Shown piece after piece: positions 43,236 to 55,859 of a stretch of 64,000 bases of DNA; the stretch's first letter is position 1, and each line of letters begins with the position of its first letter. Under the pieces are notes generated by a model. It ran no database searches and was not told where the DNA came from. It saw only the letters and a program-made list of their open reading frames with translations. Source of the DNA: Dipteris shenzhenensis. Lineage: Eukaryota > Polypodiophyta > Polypodiopsida > Gleicheniales. The position numbers and the translations under genes were made by a program. Location of the stretch: assembly GCA_047967505.1 (NCBI GenBank), contig CM106540.1; one strand, 5' to 3'.

Positions 43236-44150
43236 AGAATGAAAGAGATTTACGAGAAGAAAGTATTAAGAAGAATGTTGAACACAAATTTGAATTCAAA
43301 AGGAACGTATGAGAAGAATGTTGAACACAAATTTGAATTCACATTTATTTTGAATTCAAATTTATAATGAATTCAAATTTCCCTCTCTTTTTTGAAAATT
43401 CAAATTTATGCGTAGGAGGAGTGGGCTAGTTTTTCTTATATATGCTCTTCTTTCCATGACATCTTCGACAAGAGAGACAAAGATGACATCTTCTAGGCTG
43501 AGCTAATGGAAGGTGTTTTTTAACACCATATGGCTTTGAGTTATATGATCTACTTCTTATACAAATGTGTCATGCTTTTTTTTAAATGTACTCTAGTTTT
43601 TTAAATGTACTCTAGTTTTTTTTCTAATTTGATTTTTTAAAATCTTACTTTTTGTCTCTTTTAACAACATGAAGTCCTCTTTTTTTAATGTACTCTAGTT
43701 TTAATAACATGTCACGTCATTTTTTCTAATTTGCTTTTTTAAAATCTTACTTTTTGACTCAAAGTTTTGTTTTATAAGAGCCTCTTTTTTTGAAATGCTT
43801 TATCCAAAATTATCTCACAAAACGATTTGGACAGTGCACTAGTCCAAAATTAATGAAATAGGTGTTGCATGCTTCATGTGCAACATAGCACTTCCATTGC
43901 TTTAACTGTCTCATTTCAAATCTTTATTCCATATTTTTTTGGTCTCACATTGAAGATTGAAATGTGTACTACATTTTGAAGACAAGTTTTGTTGAAACCC
44001 ATTGAGCAATGCATAAGTTATGGGTCAATTAAGATACCTATATTTAAAGAATTATTCCATTGAGAAATGGATAAGTTATGGGTCAGGCAAGATAACTATA
44101 CCATGAACCTCACCACAAATGGCTACACCCAAGCAAACATAACCCTGAGA
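43236..44150. other. intergenic, AT-rich with T-runs
   Basis: Repeated AATTTGAATTC blocks near 43285-43385 and ATGTACTCTAGTTTTTT blocks near 43578-43700. No gene. Confidence 0.55.
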
Positions 44151-44154
44151 GCCT

Positions 44155-44612
44155 CATTAATAAAAAGCTTAAAAAAAGAGATTACATACAAAGAGGATAA
44201 CAACTCAGTCATTGTTGGGGTCCTCATTGGGCATCTTTATTGAGCATTATAAGGGTCTGCTACTAGACAACAATAATACTGTGGAGCTGAGAAAATTTGA
44301 GTACATCACTTCTTACACAAAGTAATCATATTCATAGATGCTAATAGACTTATTATATTAAGATTGAAACAAAATAGATTACTTTTGGCAAGGATAACAA
44401 ATCAACCATTTCTTAGAACCTCATTGACCAAAAGTTGAACAAAAGAAATTACATCCAAAGAGGATAACAACTTAGGTGAGAGCCTCATTTATTGTCTCTC
44501 TAATGAGCATTACGAAGGCTTGCTTATAATAGGCAATGATACTACTATCGAATTGAAAAAAAATGAGTACATCACTTAAGTGATCGTATTCATAGAGGCT
44601 AGCTTGCTACAT
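44155..44612 (+). repeat. diverged tandem duplication (about 255-bp offset)
   Basis: 44155-44350 and 44408-44612 share GAGATTACAT(A/C)CAAAGAGGATAACAACT, GAGCATTA and GAGTACATCACTT in the same order. Confidence 0.65.
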
Positions 44613-45650
44613 CACATACAAGTCTAACTTTTGGGAGCCGTTGAAGGCAACATACAGAACTTTGGGAAGTCAATGGAGAGTCCAAAGACCACACACAAGT
44701 GCAAGCATACAAATTTGGGGCCAACAAGAACATAAAACTCTCCCATAAAAATCCTTAGCCCTTCATCAATGTCCATAGGGTATCCATAGAACATAATTAA
44801 AAACAGGCCACTTGTTTATATCTCAGCCAAGTTGGTAACATGGAGACTTTTGAGGAGCCGATGGAGAATTTGAGATTGTGAACAAGTGTAGGCATCTATG
44901 GAATGCAATACGATCGACATGTAGGAGAAAGCAGACAAGGTAGGGATGATGTTAATACGAGGGAAAATTTGGGTTTGATAGCAAAGCATGGCCATGATGA
45001 ACATGTGAAAAGAGATGAGGGTGTTGGAACAAGTGAGCGAATGAGTAGTGGAGCAAAGTAGGGAATGGGGGATGCATCAATTTTACGAGCAAAAACCTAT
45101 GAGCAGGTTTATCCGAGCGTGTTTTTCAAGAGATTTTTAAAAATGTTTTTCTTTAGGAAACATGGTTTTTACACTTTTATTTTCACTAGAACTAGATCCC
45201 TTTATCATAAAAATATACAGACTAGTCACTCATTCATTTTTACACAACATAATTTTTTTATTTAGAGACATCCCTTTGTACCCCTATTATTACCTTAAAA
45301 AAGTGTTGATTCCTTTAAGAAACATTCCTCATAATCACTCTCAATGTAATAATACTATGCATATATAATTACTTATTAACACATTTATATCATATGGCAA
45401 TATCTTTTTAGTGTTTTTATAGCATATTTATGGACATGTTTCTAAAGAAGTTTAAATTACTATAAATAAGTATTAACTTAGGCTTATATATCACTCTCAT
45501 AAAATACATGTAATATTTAATACTATATATGAAAGATTTTCCAAAATATAACTCTATAGATGTGCTCAAATGGGGTGTTCCGATCAATTTGAGTGGTTGA
45601 ATGACTATATTTGGACATTGGATATGAAAGTTATGTCACTTTTAAAAGTG
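44613..45650. other. intergenic, nothing recognised
   Basis: AT-rich; no coding signal. Confidence 0.45.
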
Positions 45651-45656
45651 CTGTCC

Positions 45657-45730
45657 AAGGTAGTTTCGCCAGCGAAACTACCTTGGGAGACTTGCTTCAA
45701 AGGGGTTTCGCTGGCGAAACTACCTGGATG
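45657..45730. repeat. short palindromes around GTTTCGCCAGCGAAAC
   Basis: 45657-45688 has 15-bp arms (CCAAGGTAGTTTCGC) around a two-base centre. The same inner motif recurs at 45708-45729 as GTTTCGCTGGCGAAAC with a shorter arm. Confidence 0.85.
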
Positions 45731-46189
45731 GCTTGCTTCAATGAGTTTTCTTTGAAGAAACTCTTTCATGAAGATAGGTTGAGAGAGGGTTTTCAATGTC
45801 ACCCCCTATTAAGTAAAAGTTGTAAGAAGGATCATAAGGGAATTTTCATAGAGAAGTCTACTCTACATGTGGGTTTCTTCAAAAGCCATCCCATTATGCT
45901 CTCACCATTCCTACAGATTCACCTAAAGATTTTTGTATAAAATAGGCATTGCTATAATACTTTGCATATTTCTAAGTGAAACTATGTTTTCTTCTGATCG
46001 ATTTTTGCCATATTTATGCATAGTTGGAAGCTTTTTTTTTCCTTCGCTCGGACGCTCGGAAGATTTCGCTCAGAAAATGCTCATCTCCGGGAATGGGGAG
46101 CATGGAGCAAAGTAGTAACTAGCAGTCTCTATGGTTGTGGCCACAGTTAATTATTAACATTGGAATCATATGATACTCTACTTAATTGT

Positions 46190-46860
46190 CCAAATAATCA
46201 TGATCCATCTTTAATTAATCAAAATTTGAGCTACCAATTAATCACTCATGGGCCATCACAATACTGGAAATTACCTACAGGTATGCAAGCCTAGTGGTGC
46301 CATCCAAATAATCATGAGTCACCTTCAATTAATAAAAATTTGATCCACCCATTAATCACATGCCTGATATCATGGGCCAGCATGTTGGTCGGAGATTAAC
46401 TTCACTCAGTATAATTGCATGCAAGCTCGTCCAATTATACAATCATGAACCACCTTCAATTAATCAAAATTTGAGCCCCCAATTAATCACATGCCTAGCA
46501 TCATGGGCCACCACAATGGATTGTTAACTAACTACCATCTAAATAATCGTGCCGACCAAATTCAAGTCACCATTTAATCACATGCCACCACAATGATTGG
46601 CAATTAACTGCACACTTAGTATAGTTGCATGTAAGCCTGCTTAAATAATGATGAAGGGGATGCCATGCCTAGCATCATGGGCCACTATAGGTGGCTAGTA
46701 ATTAACTACACTCAACTTAATTGTGGCTAGTAATTAATTACAGGAGGGTAGTAATTAACTACACTCACTTAATCGCATTGAAGCTTGGTGGTGCCATCTA
46801 AATAATAATGAGCCGCCTTCAATTAATCAAAATTTGAGATGGAAATTAATCACACATGCT
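46190..46860 (+). repeat. degenerate tandem repeat, about 115-125 bp unit
   Basis: Blocks CAATTAATCAAAATTTGAGC, AATTAATCACATGCC and ATCATGGGCCACCAC recur five or six times. The units differ by indels. Confidence 0.75.
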
Positions 46861-47395
46861 AGACATCAATTAAACCTCAACCAACCACCGCAATGACTAT
46901 GAATAGGCCTCATCCAACCACCACGATGGTTCTCACTTTGTTTAAGCCTCGACTATTCCATTTCCTTTGCCATTTCTGACCTCTTTTGCTATTTTGTCTA
47001 GACCTTACTTTGCCATTTCTAACTCCCTTCACTATTTCCTCTCAACCTTTCTCCTTTGCACTCTTCCTAGAACTTCTATCCCCTCTCACAATTGATCCCC
47101 CTAGATACACCGAGATCCGAAATGTGTCACCCTGCTCCTCCATTTCTACATATTCCTAGAGTTTCTCACATAATCTTTCTGACCCCTATGCATAGTGGGA
47201 GAGATTCTTACACAATATTTCACCCCCAATCTCGAAATCATGACATATGATATCTTCGCACAAATCTTTCCTCCACTAATCTTGAAATCATGACACATGA
47301 GAGCTCCTCACACAATCTTCAAAATCCCAGTTTGGATTCTCTTACCAACTTTACCAAGTTGATAGATGAAGTGAACATGAAGGAGGGATACATTG
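46861..47395. other. intergenic, nothing recognised
   Basis: No coding or RNA signal apart from short pyrimidine-rich parts. Confidence 0.45.
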
Positions 47396-47399
47396 TCTG

Positions 47400-49140
47400 T
47401 CAAAGTTAGAGGATTAACATTGGTGAAAGCATGATTGAAAAGGTGCTAGTCATTCTTGGAGGTGATTTGCAAGCACAATTCTTGGAGAAGTCATGGAAGA
47501 GAAAGGATATTTTAGATTTATACCCCAACGCTCAAATTAGTGCAGATGGTGGAGCAAAGGTTTTGAGCTTGCCAACAGATATTGAGGATGTGTTGAAATA
47601 GACAAGGCAGTTCTTTCCGTATACAAGAGGAACCATCAAGTTTGGCATGTTCAAGAAGCAAAATAACAGTAGAGCAATTGAGCAGATATATGGTCTCTTC
47701 CTCTCAAGAGTGATCTCTAGAAGCATAATGACTAACTTGAAGAATTGCCTGTATGGCAAATCCAAATTGTCATCTTAGTCAATTGTAGATCATGGGGACT
47801 ACCCTCAAATCAATTTTTGAGCAACCCGATAAGAGGATGTCTTTTCTACATTTGAAAGTCGTTGATGCATCAAAGACTACACGGCAAGAGAGAATGCTTA
47901 GGGAGGGTGTAGAAGCCAAGGTAGAAGAGGCAGAAGTGAAGGCCTTGTAGGCACAAGAGCAAGTTGAGGCTACTAAAAAAATGGTTGATATGGAAAGGAA
48001 TAGAAGAGAAGAAGTAGAGGAGCCCATCAAGCAACTGTATCAATAGCATGAAAATGCTAGAATGGATGGGAACAATGCCTAGTAGGGATGGGACAACTTC
48101 TTAAAGATCAAAGGGTGAAAAAGAAGGGCCTTTACAAACATCTCTGCAACAAGCAGAATGCATTGAACATTGATAAAGATGAAATGATAAAATAATTGAA
48201 AAGGGAGAGTGCAAAAACTGAAGCACTGATGCAAGTGCTATAAGAGAGCTTTAAGGCTAGGAAGGATGCAGATCAAGCAAAGAGTAGCCATGATGAAGAA
48301 TACAATGAGACTATGCAATGTTAACTCGCCTGACTAAAACTCAACATAGAGTGGATTTCTTAAAAGAGGCCTTCATAGATGCTGCTAAACAATTTTACTA
48401 GCCTCAAGGGCAACTGATGAAATTAGATAGAGCTATTGCAAAGAGTGAGCAGTAAGTGGAGGTGCTAAAACTTTAACATTCACACCCTTAGGATGAGACA
48501 AGGAGGAATCAAGAGCTAGTTTTTGCTCATGTACAAGGTCAAACTCTGGTATTAACAGCCGTAATAGTTAAATTGGATGACTATCCTCGTGAGATGCGCT
48601 AGAGTAATATGTGATTTGTATGCCATGGAAGAATGCATGATCTGATGGGCCCAATTAGCCAACCCTTTGGATATGTTTTGCTTTGGGGTGTTTGTGGATG
48701 CAACCTCGAGATGCACAGGATGTCTTTTGCCACTATCCAAGTTGTGGGTACATCAAATACACCCTCCTGTTATAGCTATCCACATCAATGAGAAACTAGA
48801 TGTTGCAATTGCATTTGTCATTTGGGTTGAACGTAAAAAATAAAAGGGCCTTTAAGGGAAGAGTTCCCTAAAAGAAAGGAGCCTAGAGAGAAGAAGCCCA
48901 AGATTTAGCCTCACCTCAGGAAGAAAAGGAGCCTGAAGTGAAGAACCATTCCCCCAAAGGAAAGGAGCAAGACGGTGGGCCAATCCTCCCATCATGGAGC
49001 AGACATGGCTCAAAGAGCTCAAAGTGACCTGATGAAGGAATCTCAAAGCAAAAAGTAAAATGTGGAGCCCCTTGAAAAAAAGGAGCAAGAAGGACCGATC
49101 CTCCCATCCGAGAGCAAAAGACATCAAAGCCACCAGATAT
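47400..49140 (+). pseudogene. decayed gene, coiled-coil rich, function unknown
   Basis: The plus strand keeps protein-like composition over about 1.7 kb despite many stops. From 47420 a frame reads ESMIEKVLVILGGDLQAQF, later SRAIEQIYGLFLSRV. From about 47830 a Lys/Glu-rich stretch (RQERMLREGVEAKVEEAEVKAL, then EQVEATKKMVDME) looks like a coiled coil. Near 48540 comes LTAVIVKLDDYPREMR and FVCHGRMHDLMGPI, then a Lys-rich tail to 49140. Stops are mostly TAG where CAG would fit a Gln-rich coiled coil. I do not recognise the family. Confidence 0.45.
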
Positions 49141-49422
49141 AGCTAAAAGACCTAAATGTATGAGTTTAGTTATTAATGAAGCTATTCTTTAACCATATTT
49201 TAACTATTGCTAGAGTTCTTGAAAGTTTGTAGCAATTCATAAGTTTACTTTATATGAGCTATTTTAGGGTCACAACTAGCACGGTGGTAGTAGAGGATAA
49301 GTAGTCACCAGTGCGATAGTCATTTGCACATGATATATGGGCCCCATTCATATATTTTACATCATTTTCCATTTAGGGGCTTCCTTTCATGTCAACATGG
49401 TCCTTGATGGGTTCCCTTTCAT

Positions 49423-49545
49423 GTTAATATGGCCCTTGAGGGGTCCCCTTTATGGGAAAGGTCCATATCAACATGCCATATATGTCCAGTGGCATGTTGA
49501 TATGGCCCTAGCCCCTAAAGGGGACCCCTCAAGGGCCATATCAAC
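49423..49545. repeat. 123-bp imperfect palindrome
   Basis: The left arm GTTAATATGGCCCTTGAGGG and the right arm CCCTCAAGGGCCATATCAAC are inverse copies. An inner pair, CCATATCAACATGCCA and TGGCATGTTGATATGG, flanks an 11-base centre near 49484. Confidence 0.88.
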
Positions 49546-51904
49546 AATTTCATTTATACTTTAGGATCATGACCAGCACGATGCATTACAAAAATTTTGG
49601 ACTAAAAAAGGGGCCATGTAAGAGAGCCCTTGGGCTAGCGACATGGAAGGATAATCTGATAATTAAAACTGAGTAAAATATTAGATAGTGGAGGGTAATA
49701 GAATATTGGAAATGGCTTGACTTTTTGATTTCTTTATTTAATGGTGATTTAGACCTCCCACTTGTTGTCTTGACTCTCCCATCACGTTTTTGAAATGTAA
49801 CCAAACTAAACAACCTAGTTTTGCAAGCAAACTTGCTCCATTTATCTTGAAACCAAATCCTCCCATCCAACCATCACACTCCTCCCATTCTCTCTTTTTT
49901 ATCTTTCTTCTCCCTCATTTCTGAGTGCCATTTTGAGTTTTTCTTGCTCCAACCCTATTTTTAGATTTCTTCCTTTCTTTTGAGTGGGAAGCTTCTTTCT
50001 GTATTTTGCCTATCATGGGATGGACTCTCATGTTGAGATCTCATCACCTCCATCTCTACCTACATTTCCCTCCCACATTCATTTGTTCAAAACTTTCAAG
50101 ATTTTGAAACAATATTCACCATGACTTCTCCTTTCTCTATTTTGTGCCACTTCTTCTCTCATCTAAAATTCTCTTGTGCTTTGAAATAGAATTACACTTT
50201 CACATGCATGAAAATCAATCTTTCTTTTGCCCATCTCTCAACATCGGTCACTTTCCTTACTGCAATCTCTAGAAAGGCATGATTTCAAGCCATCTGTGAA
50301 GGTTTAGAGTCAATCCAAGAAGCTTTCATGGAGTCTTAGGTTAGTAACCTTTGGAACAATGCAAGATAGTGATACGATGATGAGATTTGAAATTTAATAA
50401 TGCAAATTTGAAGAAATGGTGAGCTCATTGTTTGTTTTGTGTAGTTGCATTATTTTCTTTTGCCATATAGCTTGAAAGTATTCAAAGATTTATTGTTTTG
50501 TAAGAAATTTTATGAAAAGTGAGCTTACAGAGTCTTTATTACAAGAGGGAATAGTGCAATACTAAAAAAGTAGTCACTTTGGATATCTTTACTCTTATAT
50601 CTATAGTTTCTACAAAGGTTTTCTTGAAATAGATTTTGAGATGTTTGTGAGTATATCATTTGTTTTGGAGCAAGATCCATCAACTTTAACATCTTGGAAT
50701 ACAAAAGAGGCCATTGAGAAGGACAAGTTTGATCATCACAATTTTTATTCAAAGATCCCTATTCTAAGAATCTAATACTTTTCATTCACAAGTTTTTGGT
50801 TTTTTTTACATTTGATAGTTTAACAATGTTATTTTCAAATAAGGTTTTTGTTGTTTTATTGTAATTTGCTAAATGCAACTAAATTGTTTGTGTGTTATCT
50901 TTGTATGTAATATTAGTTTTGTTTTCTAATATATATGTGTTGATGTTATTGACATGTTTGATGCCTTCATTACATTGGTTGTTTTAAATTTACATGAAAT
51001 AATTTAACAAATTTGTGGCATTTAAATGTATTATATGCAGGGAAGTTTTTATCAAAGCTATACTTATATATTAATATACAGTTTTGGAAAAAGTTTATCG
51101 AACTAGTTTTTTTAGTTTCATAATATTGATAGAAATTATAACAAACGTCTATATTTTCTTTTTAATTTTAAAGAAAAATTTGTAAATCTTGGCAAATGTT
51201 CCAAACCTTTATTTTTATTAGGGCATATAAACTTTTGACACCAATATAAAAGTTTCTCCTTTAACAAAACTAACTGAAATAAATCATCTGTGGTTTTATG
51301 TTGTTTCTATGTAATTTACTACTTTTAAGTGTGTTACTATATTTTTCTAATGCGAGGTCATTTCTTTTGTTTCTTTGGGGTCTATGAATATGATCTTAGT
51401 TTTATTTGTTGTTGTTTTACCATGTTTTATGTATTGATGTTAATGCCATTCATAATTTGTTTTAGAATGTTTGATACCATTTTAGATAGTTTATTTTAAA
51501 TTTGATTTGTTTAACATGTAATAAATTAAGAATAGTTGTGTCTTTAAATGTATTATGTGTCATTCCTATGTAATTTATTAAGCTAAGTGTGTTATTTTAT
51601 GTTTCTAATGCAAGGTCATTTTAAGTGTTCGTTTTGTGGTCTCTTTATGTGATGTTAGTTTATTCTATTATCATTTTACCATGTTTAATGTAATGGTGTT
51701 ATTGACATTTATATTTTTTTGTTAGCATGGTTGATGTGGGTAACCATAGTTAGATAATCATGATACATTTTAATTCTTGTTCTATTAACACTTTCCATTG
51801 AACTTGTATGTGTGTTTTTGAAGAGTAGATTTCAATCTTTAGATTTTGTATGTACTTGAGATTTTAGCTTCATTTCATACTTTTTTAAAACATTTCATGT
51901 TTGA
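49546..51904. other. AT-rich intergenic with long degenerate repeats
   Basis: Between about 50880 and 51740 the phrases TTTTACCATGTTTAATGTA, GATGTTATTGACAT and TTTAAATGTATTATGTG recur at irregular spacing. No gene. Confidence 0.5.
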
Positions 51905-52333
51905 ATGGCATCATTGATGAGGGAGGTTAGCAATAGGGTCCACCTCATCGATGCCCACGAGCACAACATCAACTACTACATCCAAGACAAAGGCCTCCCA
52001 CTCAAGATCATCCGTGAGTGAAGAGGCATAGATTCAAACCTAGAACTACAACACTTTGGGGAGATATGCAAGTATTAAAAATCTATCGATCTCATTATCT
52101 TTAAGGTGAGCATTGCCAAGGTTGTACAAGAGGTCCTACAAGACTTGAACAATAACTAGATGTCTAGGTGGTATAGGCGAGGGATCGTGGAGGATCCTTA
52201 GCATATAGTGGTAGGTTATCTACTTACCTTGTGGCATGTACCTAAGGCCTACTTGGTAGACCTCATTGATGAGGTCCATATGGCTACCAACAACCATAGA
52301 AGTAGGGTCACTGTGAATGCAAAGGCTATGTAG
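51905..52333 (+). pseudogene. decayed single-frame gene fragment, unknown function
   Basis: One frame from ATG 51905 runs 143 codons with four internal stops (TGA, TAA, TAG, TAG) but otherwise good composition: MREVSNRVHLIDAHEHNIN, YIQDKGLPLKIIRE, LELQHFGEICKY, AYLVDLIDEVHMATNN. The amphipathic, charged pattern is unlike the random frames around it. I do not recognise it. Confidence 0.45.
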
Positions 52334-53300
52334 TTTATTATACACCTCAGGTAATCCAAGGATACTTAGGGTTGGTTTGTGTACTACACCTTGGGTGATA
52401 GTTATGGTTGGTGTGTACTATGCCTTGGGTTATCCCAATCTTGTATATCATTTCTATGAATATGATAGAGGTACTTTTTCTATGTCTTTGTTTTTGTAAT
52501 CTCCAATTTACTTACATGCAATTCATCAATCTCTAATTTACTTACATGCAATTCAAAGAAAGGAAATAATATTCAACAACAAAGAAAGAACTCAATTCAA
52601 CAATATAGTATTTATTAATTCGGAGTGATAATACATTGAGTAGTCCTTCAAAGCACATAATATTCTAGCCTACACTTCTTTCTATTGGGTTTTGCACCCT
52701 TGTCGGCTCATCTAAGAAGAAAGGGTTCAATGATTTTATTTTCAATTGCTTGGGGATAAGTGATACTAGCTAGTCCTACAATGTATATGATTTAATGGAG
52801 GGGTCCAAATTGTGTATCTTAGAATTCAAAAAAAGCAACACTATGCTTTATCAAGGCTACACCATCGGCATTGTGACGGATGGCCTTCATCTTAAACATC
52901 CAACTAAGGATCCTAAAGTTTAAACTTCATTTTCTTTAGCTTTACGTCCAGTAAGACTTTCTGATGGAAGAACAATGTATGCAAATTTACTTTGCTAATA
53001 TAATGACCAATTGAAGCCATCTATCCCCCAGCAGATCCTCTACTTCCACCCTTGCGTCTAGCATATTCATCTAGCCACAAAACATCCATTGATCAATATT
53101 ACATCAAAACCCTAAACCTTGATTTTTTATTATATTTCCTTGTGCTAAAGCTTATAAAGAAAATATATCTAGTTAGAAACCAAATCAAAAAATGGCATGG
53201 AAGCATGAAATACAATATGATGCAACCAAGACATACCTTTTGTAAAGAGTAGGTCCCAGTTGCACGATACTAGATTTCATGCTTTCAAGCTGTCCTGAGA
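52334..53300. other. intergenic, nothing recognised
   Basis: A short direct repeat TCTCCAATTTACTTACATGC lies near 52500-52550. Nothing else. Confidence 0.45.
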
Positions 53301-55345
53301 GAGTACTCTCCACCATTGTCAGTATGTAGGCATTTAAGCATTTTACCTAAATGATTTTCAACCAAATCCGTCCATTTTTGAAATACCTGGAAACCACTCT
53401 TTCGAGCTACAGCATAAGCCCACACTTTCCTAGTTGCATCACCAATGAATGTCACATAGTATTCATAACGACCATGTAGGCATGGCTCCACATACATCTG
53501 AATGCACCAAATCAAGCCTTTCAAAGTCTTTATTCCCCCTTCTTTTATGAGCTGATTTAGTCTGCTTCCCATAGAGACAGTGTTCACAAAATTCAAAATA
53601 AAAAAAACTCAAATGTGGTACATAACCCAAACGGCATAAGAGTTGCATTCCAGTCTGGCCCATGTGCCCAAACTGCAATGCCACAAAGAACTACTTGGTT
53701 GCTTGATTAAATTGCAACAACATGATCAGAAACCCCTGATACATGTAAGGGATACAATCTCCCACACTTGGTCCCCTTTGCCAAAACCATAGAGACCTTT
53801 TGAATTTTCCAAATCTGAAAGCCAAAAGTGGTTTGAAAACTAGCATCATCTAGTTGACCTGCTGAAATGAGACTCTTGGTCAACTTAGGCACATGTCTCA
53901 CAATTTTAAAAACAAATGCAGACCCATTTGCAAAAGAAAACTTTATGTCATCTGCTCCCACTATGTCACATGCATAGTTATTTCTAAGATGCACACAACG
54001 TGTCTTTCCACTCCCTATGGGGAGAAACATGGAATGAAGCACCAAGTTCCAAAATCCAATCTTGGGAATATGCACCATCTGAAGTGGTAAGCAAGTCGGC
54101 AAGTAGACTAGACATGAAGAGAATGTCATTGTCACTACTATCAATGTGACTACATTAATCTCCTTGATCTTCATTTTTCCTTTGTCCTCCCTACTGGGAC
54201 TCTCTTCCTTCTTATTTGCACCCCAATTTACATTATTTTTCTTATCCTTTTGCTCTCTTTTTAGCTCGTAGCAATCCTTTTTCATGTGGCCCTTCTTGCC
54301 ACAGTGGTAACACTTAATGTTCAATGCCCTAGATTTGCTTCGAGACTTCCCTCTTTCTTGGGACTTCCCCCTGAACTGTGATCTACCCCTTTGCACATTT
54401 AAGACTTCATCTTGTTTGTTGCCATCCATAGACTTTTATCTAATCTCCTCAGCCAACCAGCTACCCACAACATCATCAATTTTTGGTACACCACTAGGTG
54501 CAGAGTTACTGACAACTGTACGAAAGGTATCCAATGAGGATGGCAATGAACATAAAAGCAATCTTGCCTTAGTCTCCGCATCAAAAGTGAGATTCTGGAG
54601 CCTGAAGTTGGCTGAAAATAATATTGAATTAATTCAAGTGAGAAGCAATGGAGACCGCTTCCTTCATCTGCAGCTCAAACAACCTCTTCATGAGGTAAAA
54701 TTTATTAGATGCAGTTTCCTTCTCATAAGTGGCACATAATTTCTTCCACAAATCTTCCATAGTCTGCTCATTTACTACTATGAAATAAACTAACTCTACA
54801 AGATGAAGTCTAACAATAGACTTTGCTAATGCATCCAACTCATTCCAATCATTTTCAGACATATCTGCAGGCTTAGCTTCATCAATCCCTACAAAGGGTT
54901 TAATCTGCTTCTTTTGAATAGGCACATCCCTAATCTGTTCTTTCCACAAAGAAAAGTTTGTTCCATCAAACTTTTTAATGCTGAAAAACTCCTTTTCATA
55001 CATGGAAGAGGATGCCATGATGCAAATGAAACAAAATTCTAGTACCTACAAGAGAGAAATCACACCAAATACTAGGTGCACACAAATATGTATGTCTTAA
55101 TGAAGGATAGTGTCACCAAAACTCAAGGCTCAAAGCATCAAAATGCATCTGACTCATGTACATATACGATGCATCCCTATGAGAAGATCTGTCCCAAAAG
55201 AAAATGTTAACTTGCAATGACAAAACAATGGCAAACCCAATGCCAATAAAATCCAAATGCTTCAATCATAAACACCATCCATGGGCATAAGCATCAATAA
55301 TGTCTCATCCAAGAGAGCATAGCACAACACTGCAATATGTCAAAG
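53301..55345 (-). mobile_element. Ty1/copia fragment F, same family as E
   Basis: On the minus strand it matches E from 10765 (late leader) to about 12820 (middle of integrase). Both ends are internal, with no LTR. Because it keeps the leader, gag and protease it is the comparison that shows the lesions in E. Confidence 0.92.
53303..55018 (-). pseudogene. copia gag, protease and integrase N-part (fragment F)
   Basis: Gag begins MASSSMYEKEFFSIKKFDG at 55018. The frame breaks after SIASHLN near 54630. The rest of gag with the knuckle CYHCGKKGHMKKDC and the protease linker resume from about 54429. Next to the protease site a deletion of about 20 bp relative to E follows HREW, so the frame is lost again. 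The zinc region (HLSFFYFEFCEHCLYGK) and integrase as far as TDNGGEY near 53310 follow with further shifts. The Ser codon at the position of the E TGA, and the shorter sequence at the E 2-bp insert, are both visible here. Confidence 0.9.
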
Positions 55346-55855
55346 TTTTCTCTCAATATAAAATAGCATTGACATAGACCAAGTTGCTAGCAGAAATGAG
55401 GTGGTCAATGATTGAATGTTAAAAAATAATGCTCCACATTCAAAGAAAAGAAGGTACACTTTCATTAACAAGGTGCCTAAGCAAAGAGAGCCTCCAACAT
55501 CAATGTACAAAATGTCACTAGAGTCAATGCAGCAGGCTTCTTCCATGGATTGTTGTGGGAGTAGGTGCTACCAACATGTTGAGCAAGACTTCTTAATGGG
55601 TGTAAGGAATAATTTTTGGGGCACCTCCTTGGAGTCTTAAACAAACTTTATTTATGATGTGTTGTCAATGGCTTGGCATTGTGACTACAATGGGAGAATA
55701 CACTACAACTTCGGGTAAATGGTCCAAAAGTGTGTTGTAGATCATGGTACAAGATGCATGGACTGCCAAGGACATCATTCTTTTTTTATATAGATATACA
55801 AGGAGAAATTCAATAGTGGCATCCCAAAAAAAAAAGAGAGATTGTCCCAACCTTC
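55346..55855. other. intergenic, nothing recognised
   Basis: No coding signal. Confidence 0.4.
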
Positions 55856-55859
55856 ATTT

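Noticed and set aside
41220-43470. Paired LTRs with TTTTTCTTATATAT at 41236 and 43428
   Set aside because: The similarity covers only about 20-30 bp, with no TG...CA ends, primer site or TSD.
46190-46860. Possible coding region in the 46-kb repeats
   Set aside because: All frames are short and the periodicity is that of the repeat unit, not of codons.
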